Below, one piece after another: positions 17,405-25,241 of a stretch of DNA of 37,879 bases. This stretch comes from Candidatus Parabeggiatoa sp. nov. 1 (GTDB taxonomy: Bacteria; Pseudomonadota; Gammaproteobacteria; Beggiatoales; Beggiatoaceae), in assembly GCA_003646175.1 (NCBI GenBank), contig QNER01000005.1, positions 1 through 37,879 of the forward strand, written 5' to 3'. A program made the translations under genes and the position numbers. A model generated the notes under the pieces. The model saw nothing but the letters and a program-made list of their open reading frames with translations. It was not told the DNA's origin and searched no databases. How positions within the stretch are numbered: position 1 is the first letter of the stretch; every line of letters starts with the position of its first letter.

Positions 17405-18969
17405 GGGCAGTTACGTTTTTTGGTTATATACGCCGAGATTTATTACATCGTCGGGGCCGCGGTGAAGTATTGATGGGGGTTTTTGCAATACTTTTTGCGG
17501 CAGCCACTTTACAAATCATGCTGTCTATTGCTTATAGTGTCAATAATATGGTGGATCGCTCGCTAGAAAAAGCGCGTCCCGTTCTTGGAGTGATTGATGT
17601 ACGTCCCCGGTATGAAGGGTTACTCACTGCTGAACAGGTGGCTTTTCTAAAACAGCTCCCGTTACAAAACCAATCAGCCAGTACCGACGAAGTGACGGGT
17701 AATATTGCAGCGGTATCGTTGATTGTGGAAGGCATGGCGCAGGATTTTAATATCTGGCGACAGGATAAAAGCGAAGCTCTGCTGATAGTTTCCAGCTTAG
17801 CGGTGCCTTATGGAGATGCAATGCTCGATCCCAAGTATGGCATGACTTATTTCGGAAAAGACCGACCATTTGAAGATAAACCAAAGACTTGGGACTTTGA
17901 AGTGATCGTGAATAGCCGTTTTTTAGGCAGAGATGGCTTAGGCTATGATCAACAAACCATCGAAGCCATCATCAAAGGCGAAAAGGCGTTAACGGTACCG
18001 ATTCACTTTGTCAAAAACATCGCTCCAGAAGGCATCAATATCGATATCGGTATTTTGGATATCCCCGTCACTGGGATTATCGATCTCAAAGATGGCGCCT
18101 ATCCGGATATTTGGTTTAGCTTTGATGTCGCTCGTGCTTTTTATTATCTGAAACAACGGCAATGGCATCCGAGCTATATTCTGCAATTCCATGACAACAC
18201 GGGTAAACCATTACTGCCGTTAACAACCGAATTGGTAACCAATGCTCAAGGAATCAAGCAGTTCCATCTTGCAGGTGAATATCCGCAAAGCCAACCCAAA
18301 AATGGGATCATTAACGATTACTTTGAACTACCGGCTGATCCGCAAACGGTGGATGTTGATATTCCGTACAGTCGCGCTTTGCTTTGGATTGACGACTTTA
18401 AAGACGCTAGAGAACGAGAAGCGGTGATGCACCGCGTGAATGAGTCGAGCATGGGTGCCGAACTGGCCCCGTATCCATTGGACTATACCCTCAGCAAGGC
18501 CCTGAATCATATCCGCCCCATCGTTGATACCTTTGTGGATACTGCGATTTTTATCCTAGCGGCCCTGTGTATTTTTACGATGCTACTATTTGGGCTCGGC
18601 TATATCTACAGAAAAAACCGAGATATTGGTCTATTGCGGGCTTGCGGACTTAACCCGTTCATGATTATCAAGCTTTATCTCAGCCAAATCATGGTCTTAG
18701 TGATTGTTGGGCTAGTCATTGGTATTCTTGTCGCCATGCCACTGGTTCAACTCTTTGAACCATGGGTAAATGACATTATCAAGGACTTGATTCCAGAGAG
18801 TGAGAAAATTGATCCCACTCAAATTGTTCAAGTGCAGGTCGCCACCAATATGGTCAATGTGATCACCACAGTCATCACCGTCTTATTGGCCTCCTTTATC
18901 GGTGGAATATTCCCAGCCCTTTATGCGGGCCGAGTTGATCCGGTGAAACAACTACAAAGTCAGCTTTAA
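17401..18969 (+). CDS. ABC transporter permease, FtsX/MacB/LolC type
   Basis: Inner-membrane subunit, 522 aa. One membrane helix near residues 24-46, a periplasmic domain of about 330 residues, then three helices near 381-403, 422-448 and 484-510: the MacB/FtsX four-helix plan. The cytoplasmic coupling motif RDIGLLRACGL follows helix 2, and the tail YAGRVDPVKQLQ is the usual FtsX-family ending. The periplasmic part has no recognised MacB_PCD motif. The start overlaps the ATPase stop (ATGA) with AAGG at 17387-17390. Such transporters do not move substrate through the membrane but transmit ATP hydrolysis to periplasmic partners, which fits the two exported proteins alongside. Confidence 0.9.
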   Translation: MRAVTFFGYIRRDLLHRRGRGEVLMGVFAILFAAATLQIMLSIAYSVNNMVDRSLEKARPVLGVIDVRPRYEGLLTAEQVAFLKQLPLQNQSASTDEVTGNIAAVSLIVEGMAQDFNIWRQDKSEALLIVSSLAVPYGDAMLDPKYGMTYFGKDRPFEDKPKTWDFEVIVNSRFLGRDGLGYDQQTIEAIIKGEKALTVPIHFVKNIAPEGINIDIGILDIPVTGIIDLKDGAYPDIWFSFDVARAFYYLKQRQWHPSYILQFHDNTGKPLLPLTTELVTNAQGIKQFHLAGEYPQSQPKNGIINDYFELPADPQTVDVDIPYSRALLWIDDFKDAREREAVMHRVNESSMGAELAPYPLDYTLSKALNHIRPIVDTFVDTAIFILAALCIFTMLLFGLGYIYRKNRDIGLLRACGLNPFMIIKLYLSQIMVLVIVGLVIGILVAMPLVQLFEPWVNDIIKDLIPESEKIDPTQIVQVQVATNMVNVITTVITVLLASFIGGIFPALYAGRVDPVKQLQSQL

Positions 18970-19033
18970 ACCATCTAATAACTACAAGGATTACTTATAA
19001 AAAAGGATTTATAAGAAAATGATTATAAGAAAA

Positions 19034-19088
19034 TGAAAATGATTTCCACAGGTTCCACCTGTGGCTATTCACATTCAACCCCTTCGGG
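19034..19088 (-). repeat. AACCCCGAAGGGGTT/GTGAATAGCC dispersed repeat
   Basis: The inverted form of a repeat also seen at 28355-28404 and 31736-31993: hairpin CAACCCCTTCGGGGTT linked to GGCTATTCACA and a CCACAGG/CCTGTGG hairpin. It is followed by TTTCGGGAA/TTCCCGAAA arms (19124-19150), which lie just upstream of the ribosome-binding site of the next gene and could form a leader hairpin. Confidence 0.65.
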
Positions 19089-19186
19089 GTTGGCGCGAGT
19101 TATTGAAAGTTTTTACCCGTTGTTTCGGGAATGACGGAAGATTTCCCGAAATAACTTTCTTTCTCAACTTAAAGAGGAGTTTTAAT

Positions 19187-19648
19187 ATGTTATCTTCCTT
19201 AAAAACAGCCATCTCGGGCTCCATTATGATGGGGGTTGCCATCAATGGGGCTTATGGCCAATGTGTGTCTGAAGGTAAAGGTGCCCCGATAAAGGACAGC
19301 ACTGGAGATTTTGCCCATTACTTTCTCAATCGTGCTAATGTTTCTACCAACAACAAGCGCTACCCAATGGGGGAATTATTTTTTGCGTTGAGCAAACAAG
19401 ACAAGCGCGTTCAGTTGGGGAAATATAATGGTCAATGTTGGACTGAAATCAGTGGTTGGGTTGAGACCAAATACCTGATTGAAGGTTTACATCCTATCAG
19501 GGTAGGGGAGGCGGCCAAACAATTTCCGCAATTAACCAAAGAAGCGGGGGTTAAATCCGACAGTACTTTATGGCTACGTGCGCTGCAAAAGCCAGAATAT
19601 TACAAGCAAAATCCCCTAACCGCCCCAGATCCCAACCAAGCGGCCTAA
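19187..19648 (+). CDS. Exported VWA protein, N-terminal part (ends at an in-frame TAA)
   Basis: ATG 19187 follows AAAGAGGAG (19171-19179). A signal peptide (SLKTAISGSIMMGVAINGAYG) is cleaved near Q26. The segment RYPMGELFFALS...GKYNGQCWTEISGWVE resembles a bacterial SH3-like domain. The frame stops at TAA 19646-19648, but the same frame resumes at once (KEVGLKGLAYRW...) into the VWA part. The piece therefore looks like the first 153 residues of an 837-residue protein broken by one nonsense codon. An upstream in-frame start at 19061 lies in repeat DNA and is rejected. The gene follows the ABC operon after 217 bp. Confidence 0.75.
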   Translation: MLSSLKTAISGSIMMGVAINGAYGQCVSEGKGAPIKDSTGDFAHYFLNRANVSTNNKRYPMGELFFALSKQDKRVQLGKYNGQCWTEISGWVETKYLIEGLHPIRVGEAAKQFPQLTKEAGVKSDSTLWLRALQKPEYYKQNPLTAPDPNQAA

Positions 19649-19654
19649 AAAGAG

Positions 19655-21700
19655 GTGGGTCTTAAGGGGTTAGCCTATCGTTGGCGACATGTCTACGCTA
19701 TCGACTTGGTAGGGGCACAACTGTGGTATCTTGTTGGTAGCCAAAGCCGGTTGTTGCCCAATCCCAGAAAAGATACTACCGTCTCGCCAGATGTGCTACT
19801 CGGTTGGGTACCGGCCAAGGCTAACCAAGTCTTGGCGACGAATATTGGCTTGGAACTCAATACGATCAAGGGCTCGGTGGATGAACGGGTCAATAAAAAC
19901 CAACCGGTCATCCTCTATGAGGCACCGCAAGCCAATAGTAAGGTCTTATCCAAGGAAGCCTTGGAGGTTTGGGATGATTATAAAAGGGGCCAAAAAACCT
20001 CCGGCACCACCGCTTGGATTGAACCGGTAGGCCTCGAGCCAGAGTATCCTCGTTTTTACATTCACGACTTCAATGAGGAGGCCAAGGACTGGTATCACGT
20101 CTCGACTTGGGGCAGTGTGGGTGACACGCTTAAACCCAGTGACATCACGCTACTTGCTGGACAACTACAGGCCACGTTAGATCGTCTTCGGACGGTTGAT
20201 ATCGTGGTGGTTTTCGACCGTTCAGGGAGTATGTCTAATGAACTGAATGCTCTGAAAACTTGGCTGATTGATTTTTCCAGAGATTTGGCAGGGATTAACG
20301 CTGGGAAAACAACCGCCCTCAAATTTTTTGGTCAAGATGAACAGTTTGTGATTGGCTTGAAAATCAATTTGAGCTTGGTGCTTTTTGAAGCCAAACGAGA
20401 CTATCCTATCTTTAAGAGAGTCAAACTGCCCACTGGACTCACTCAGGTGGTTAATGGCATTAATAGTATCAGTCTCATAGGCGGGTATGAAACCCTATTT
20501 GATACCCTGACCCGAGTTGTTCCAACCAATTCTGGTTATTGGGAAGACGGTGGTTTTTCCCAGCGGTTTATTCTGCTTATGATGGACGAACCCGGCGATG
20601 TAGGGGATAGGACCGAAGCTGATGTCAGGCGTGCCTTGCCGCTACCGAGAGAAGCACTCATCAAAATGGGTTATAATCCCAACCAGATACCTGCGGTGGA
20701 GTGGACCAAAATTTGGGGCGTGTATACAGAATCTAATGTTGCTGCCTTTAGAAGCAACGTTGATGACTTCATTGTTGGAAAGCGTTTAAGACATCTACCC
20801 AACTTTGAAAAAATGCCTAATCAAACCCAACGGTTTAGGACCGAAATGAAGCAGGTTCTCAATGAACTTCAAAAGGAGATAGAACAGAGAGCTAAACGCT
20901 TTGGTAACCTACTCATACAAGAACACCAAACCAAGAAGCAGCAAGGAGGTCAACGTCAATCAAGTACCAATATTCCTGTCACCATGAAATTACAGGATGC
21001 GGCCATTCAGGCAGCACTCAAAGATGCTGGCACCAGTCTCAAAGAACTTTCTGCCATTGTTGGTGTTGCGTTTGTCGAGGGCTATATTCCACTGAAAGAT
21101 CAAGGCCGTCGCTTTCCATCGGTACAGGAAGTCGTCGTACTGGAAGAAAAGGAACTGAGAACCCTACGTGATAATGTTTATGGCATCGGGAGTCAGATCG
21201 AGAAATCTTTTCAATCGACTGCACTCAATAGTGGTAAGTTGGGTGAACTGAGGGGAAAAGTCGGATCAAGTAATCGGCGGGAGCAAATTGCAGCAACTCT
21301 GCTTTATGCGATATTAGCCACGATTGGCGATAGGGCAACCTTAGACGCGCTCGCCAAAATGGAAGCACTGGCGTTGCTGACTTTTATTAGAGACTGGTTG
21401 AAAGAACAAGCAAAGAACAGCATTGCGGCCATAATGGGAATGCAGACGGCGATAGAAACCAGTTCCAAAGGGTTACTCAACCGCCCTCTGAAAGAGATTG
21501 TGGAAATGGATCCCAATACCATTCGTAGTGAGGCAAGGCTTCTGCTCAACAAATCCCATTGCATGGGGCTCATTTTAAAAAGCAGAACCATACCTCTGGA
21601 GACAGAAAAATGTCCTTCTCAGCAAGGCGTTCAAAAACGTTGGGAATATGAACAGGGCAGCGAAAACTACATCTACGTTCCGATGCGCGTGATTCCGTAA
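19655..21700 (+). CDS. Exported VWA-domain protein, main part
   Basis: This is in the same frame as the preceding piece, two codons after its TAA; the GTG at 19655 has no good ribosome-binding site of its own. After a second SH3-like stretch it carries a VWA domain with MIDAS DRSGSMS (D344, S346, S348 numbered from ATG 19187), a candidate T in GGYETLFD, and DEPGD as the likely acidic ligand. A long helical region follows and the protein ends with a Cys pair (SHCMGL, EKCPSQQG). VWA proteins bind ligands through a metal ion; beside a MacB-like transporter this could be an adhesion or assembly factor in the envelope. The terminator at 21766 ends the cluster. Confidence 0.8.
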   Translation: MGLKGLAYRWRHVYAIDLVGAQLWYLVGSQSRLLPNPRKDTTVSPDVLLGWVPAKANQVLATNIGLELNTIKGSVDERVNKNQPVILYEAPQANSKVLSKEALEVWDDYKRGQKTSGTTAWIEPVGLEPEYPRFYIHDFNEEAKDWYHVSTWGSVGDTLKPSDITLLAGQLQATLDRLRTVDIVVVFDRSGSMSNELNALKTWLIDFSRDLAGINAGKTTALKFFGQDEQFVIGLKINLSLVLFEAKRDYPIFKRVKLPTGLTQVVNGINSISLIGGYETLFDTLTRVVPTNSGYWEDGGFSQRFILLMMDEPGDVGDRTEADVRRALPLPREALIKMGYNPNQIPAVEWTKIWGVYTESNVAAFRSNVDDFIVGKRLRHLPNFEKMPNQTQRFRTEMKQVLNELQKEIEQRAKRFGNLLIQEHQTKKQQGGQRQSSTNIPVTMKLQDAAIQAALKDAGTSLKELSAIVGVAFVEGYIPLKDQGRRFPSVQEVVVLEEKELRTLRDNVYGIGSQIEKSFQSTALNSGKLGELRGKVGSSNRREQIAATLLYAILATIGDRATLDALAKMEALALLTFIRDWLKEQAKNSIAAIMGMQTAIETSSKGLLNRPLKEIVEMDPNTIRSEARLLLNKSHCMGLILKSRTIPLETEKCPSQQGVQKRWEYEQGSENYIYVPMRVIP

Positions 21701-21765
21701 CTCAACCAACGTAGTGTGGGCGACGTTTTCTTCAAATATAGGGCCCACCCTACTCACTTGAAATA

Positions 21766-21803
21766 AACCTCCAAGGTTTTCAAAACCTTGGAGGTTTTTT
21801 TTT
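21766..21803 (+). terminator. Rho-independent terminator after the VWA gene
   Basis: AACCTCCAAGGTTTT and AAAACCTTGGAGGTT form a long perfect stem with a 1-nt centre, followed by a run of T. It lies 66 bp past the VWA stop and closes the ABC/VWA cluster. A related hairpin is at 30582-30616. Confidence 0.9.
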
Positions 21804-22015
21804 GAGCCTTCAAGTGGACGATTTAAAAAACCAAGTTAATCCATTCGACAATCAGAACCATTTTCAAGAAGCTTCTAAGGTTTCAGAAACATACTCCCCC
21901 GCCCGGTTAAAAAAAGTCAAAAAACTTTTTTTTGTGGGTGGTCAACTGAAAAAGTGGCTATGGCGGTAAAGTGGTAGAAGTTTTTACGCCACAAACAGAT
22001 AGTGTAAGAAGAATT

Positions 22016-22147
22016 ATGCGAATTAAGGGTTGAACAAATCATTGAAAAATCACACGATTAAAATTAACCTGATGGCGCGTCTCTACCCATTGATTTTTTA
22101 ACGTCTTGTTTTTATTAGAAGCAGAAGTTTTAACTCTTAATTCGCAT
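22016..22147. mobile_element. 132-bp MITE-like element with 5-bp duplication
   Basis: Terminal repeats ATGCGAATTAAGGGTT (22016-22031) and AACTCTTAATTCGCAT (22132-22147) match at 15 of 16 positions. The element is flanked on both sides by GAATT (22011-22015 and 22148-22152), an exact 5-bp target-site duplication. There is no coding capacity. Confidence 0.75.
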
Positions 22148-22250
22148 GAATTGTTGGTACGTATGCCTCTAAACTTCCGTAAGCTGATAGGTTTGTTTTG
22201 GTATTAAGTTATACTCATCTTGATATTCAAGACGTAACCAAACTTTTACC

Positions 22251-22411
22251 GTAACTACTCAGCCCTGAAAGGGCGCTTTATTAAAGCCCAGGGCAGCGCC
22301 CTCTCCACCCATTTTAATGCGCCCTTTCAGGGCTTTCACATCATAAACGCCTACACCTGGGGCGTTGCCCCAGGCTATAATAATTCGCACACTTCGGTGC
22401 TGAGTAGTTAC
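22251..22411. mobile_element. 160-bp MITE-like element, GTAACTACTCAGCC family, copy 1
   Basis: Ends GTAACTACTCAGC and GCTGAGTAGTTAC. The interior is a chain of hairpins: CCTGAAAGGGCG paired with CGCCCTTTCAGG, and GGGGCGTTGCCCC. About 90% identical to copy 2 by eye. Flanks CTTTTACC and CTATTTACC are similar but not an exact duplication, so this copy may be older. Confidence 0.8.
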
Positions 22412-22836
22412 CTATTTACCAAGAATTAATCATCTACCGGGTATTCCTCGTCTGGCACCAGAAGTTTATGCGCGATGCAAAGTACGCCCTCCTCATGCGA
22501 CGATTAGGCGACAGGTAGCATCGTGTCGAGCCGAAACCTAAAACCAAGCGCGTGGGTTTGGACATTTGCGATTTATTGATTAAGATGCAGTTTCCCCCTT
22601 TGATAAAGGCTGGTTATAATGGATTTTAGGGAAGCCTTCATGTTGTGGCTTTAATGCCTTGATAAGTATTTGAATTTTAAGAGGATGGAGTCGGCGCATT
22701 ATTTTCACCAGTTACCATTACCTATTACCCATTACCCGTTACCAAGACTTTCCCCAAAATCCGTTACAATTAGGGTTTTTCGTTCTGGTGCTATTTTTGG
22801 AAGAATAAACGGTTGGTATTGAAAATAACAAATCTC

Positions 22837-22996
22837 GTAACTACTCAGCCCTGAAAGGGCGCTTTATTAAAGCCCAGGGCTGCGCCCTGGGAACCAATTT
22901 TAATGCGCCCTTTCAGGGCTTTCACATCATAAACACCTGCACCTGGGGCGTTGCCCCAGGCTATAATAATTCGCCCCGTTGGGGCTGAGTAGTTAC
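22837..22996. mobile_element. 160-bp MITE-like element, GTAACTACTCAGCC family, copy 2
   Basis: The same ends and interior as the copy at 22251. It is flanked by CAAATCTC on both sides (22829-22836 and 22997-23004), an exact 8-bp target-site duplication, which shows recent insertion. No coding capacity. It lies in the 3' direction of the wrbA pseudogene. Confidence 0.88.
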
Positions 22997-23128
22997 CAAA
23001 TCTCAATATTTTGATTTCCAGGCAATTTTTTTGCACAAAACTTTAGCCTGGAACTGATTTCGTAGCGATAGTTTTTGCGCGCAAAAACGTTTGCGTCGAA
23101 CTGAAAAACTATAGCCGCATCGCCCGCT

Positions 23129-23762
<634 letters not shown>

Positions 23763-23797
23763 TCAAATAAAGCAAAAAAGGGTAATGGGATGTTCAA

Positions 23798-23830
23798 ACG
23801 GATACTATCCCATCGAGGTATAGCATCCGT
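23798..23830 (-). repeat. GGATACTATCCC hairpin
   Basis: ACGGATACTATCCC, loop, GGTATAGCATCCGT on the plus strand; the fixed wobble pair forms on the minus strand. GTTCAAACGG precedes it, as in the copy at 29302. Confidence 0.7.
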
Positions 23831-24238
23831 AAAATAACGAAATGTACAGGACTACCAACTTTTGCGTAGATTGGGTAATGGTTTCTCGGAAACCGCGTTT
23901 TTCTTTGAAAAATGGGTTTTGAAAATTGGAGATTGGTTCTCAAAGGTAATCGCTAATTGAATGTCTAGGTGGTGGGCATGAACAGTCATTATTCCCCAAG
24001 GGCATTAATTACCTATTATCTATTACCTATTACCCGTTACCAATACAAATTCCCAAGCTGTCAAAGTAAGTCTCTCTTTATTATAAAGAGGGAAAAAAGG
24101 CTTATGATTTAATCAAAAGTGAGTGTGACTCCATTTGATGTCAAGTTTTTTTGTAGGGTGGGCTGCGTGTTTTTGTTGCCCACTCATTGATTTCGACATA
24201 GCTGAATGGTAGTTGGGCAACACCATGAGGTAACTCCA

Positions 24239-24400
24239 AAAAATTAAAATACCCACGTACAGAATTGGGCAACCATATTCGAGGCAAAAGTTTTTGCGCG
24301 CAAAAACGGATTCCGAGAAAGGATTGCCCCTACAACATTAACACGTAGGGGCAATCCCTTGTGGTTGCCCTCTTGGGTATATTATTTTTTGGGAGTTACC
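24239..24400. mobile_element. MITE-like element, GGTAACTCC family, copy B
   Basis: Starts GGTAACTCCAAAAAATTAAA and ends ATTATTTTTTGGGAGTTACC. It is flanked by TGA on both sides (24236-24238 and 24401-24403). The interior has the GGGGCAATCC/GGTTGCCC inverted repeat, as in copy A, plus AGTTTTTGCGCGCAAAAAC. Confidence 0.8.
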
Positions 24401-24756
24401 TGATAAGCAAAAATAGATGAGCCATTTATTTCCAATGGCTTAGCCTTTATATTGACATTGAGCGACATCCGCCTTAAAAAATAAATCCGTAAAATCCGTA
24501 AAGAAGTTGTACTTCCAGTATAGTTTATAAGTGACTTTATCAAACACGGAACTGTGCAAAAGTTTTTGCGTAGTTCAGAAAATCATTGGAGCAAAGTACG
24601 CTGTGTTTTTTTCAAAATATTCGGTTGAGTAAGCCGCGAAATTGGCGAAATTCGTGTTAGGATTTGGGCTTTTCTGTTTATCAATGCCAAGCGAAAAAAG
24701 AGGCTAAAGGGAATATAATGTAATGGTAAAATTTATGTTAACTATTAACTTGACAA

Positions 24757-24802
24757 TGTGTTAGGTAAAAATTTTTGCGCGCAAAAATTTTTACCTAACA
24801 CA
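24757..24802. repeat. 46-bp perfect palindrome
   Basis: TGTGTTAGGTAAAAATTTTT, then GCGCGC, then its exact complement, with no loop. The centre TTTTTGCGCGCAAAAA also occurs at 23076-23089 and 24291-24306. It could extrude as a cruciform; whether it is transcribed is unknown. Confidence 0.9.
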
Positions 24803-24859
24803 CATTTCAATAACCGCGCAGTTTTTTCGTACAAGGTTCGCCTTGTACTCCTGCTAATG

Positions 24860-24902
24860 TGATCGAGGCAAAAGTTTGCGGAGCAAACTTTTGCCTCGAT
24901 CA
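24860..24902. repeat. 43-bp palindrome, loop GGA
   Basis: The same arms and flanks as the palindrome at 11283-11325, but with the 3-base centre GGA in place of TCC. To its left lies GTACAAGGTTCGCCTTGTAC (24831-24850), itself a short inverted repeat that also occurs, rearranged, near 11716. Confidence 0.85.
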
Positions 24903-24949
24903 TTGTCAAGTTAAGATTATAAGTGTATTTCAATATCATCTTGACTATT

Positions 24950-25047
24950 ATATAGACGTTCAGAAAAATATTTAGGGCAAAACCGTAAAGCGTTTCCAAA
25001 ACGCATTGAAGGTTTCTAACTGAAATTATTTATCTGAAAAACTATAG
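24950..25047. mobile_element. Short element with CTATAG-type inverted ends
   Basis: The left end TATAGACGTTCAGAAAAATATT and right end GAAATTATTTATCTGAAAAACTATAG are imperfect inverted repeats of the type bounding the elements at 28641-28818 and 33535-33836. No duplication of the target is visible. Confidence 0.45.
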
Positions 25048-25241
25048 TTGAGTTGTTTGAAAAAAAACTTTTCGCTATTCGCCATTGGTGCAGATATTGG
25101 TAAAGTAATTATATTCATATTACCCATTCGCATTTAGGATCGCTATCTCTTGATATTACCCATTCGCCATTCACCGTTCAAAATTGTTTATTCCCTATTA
25201 GCGAATATCTGAATGTTAATCCAATAGGAAGAATTTATACT

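Larger units (their letters stand above)
21804..23128. other. Gene-free region dominated by small mobile elements
   Basis: No gene is supported. It holds a 132-bp element (22016-22147), two copies of a 160-bp element, and loose heptamer repeats (22711-22743). Between 22440 and 22610 one frame reads IYRVFLVWHQKFMRDAKYAL..., then a stop, then VEPKPKTKRVGLDICDLL; this may be a gene remnant that I cannot name. Confidence 0.6.

Noticed and set aside
19061-19186. Upstream start for the VWA protein
   Set aside because: The extension translates a dispersed repeat; ATG 19187 has a good ribosome-binding site and signal peptide.
13195-19648. TAG or TAA reassigned as sense codons
   Set aside because: The FmdB-like gene ends in TAG and several genes end in TAA at the expected length, so wholesale reassignment is not supported.
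24745-24999. 84-aa minus-strand ORF
   Set aside because: It is built from two palindromes and has no codon or motif signal of a gene.
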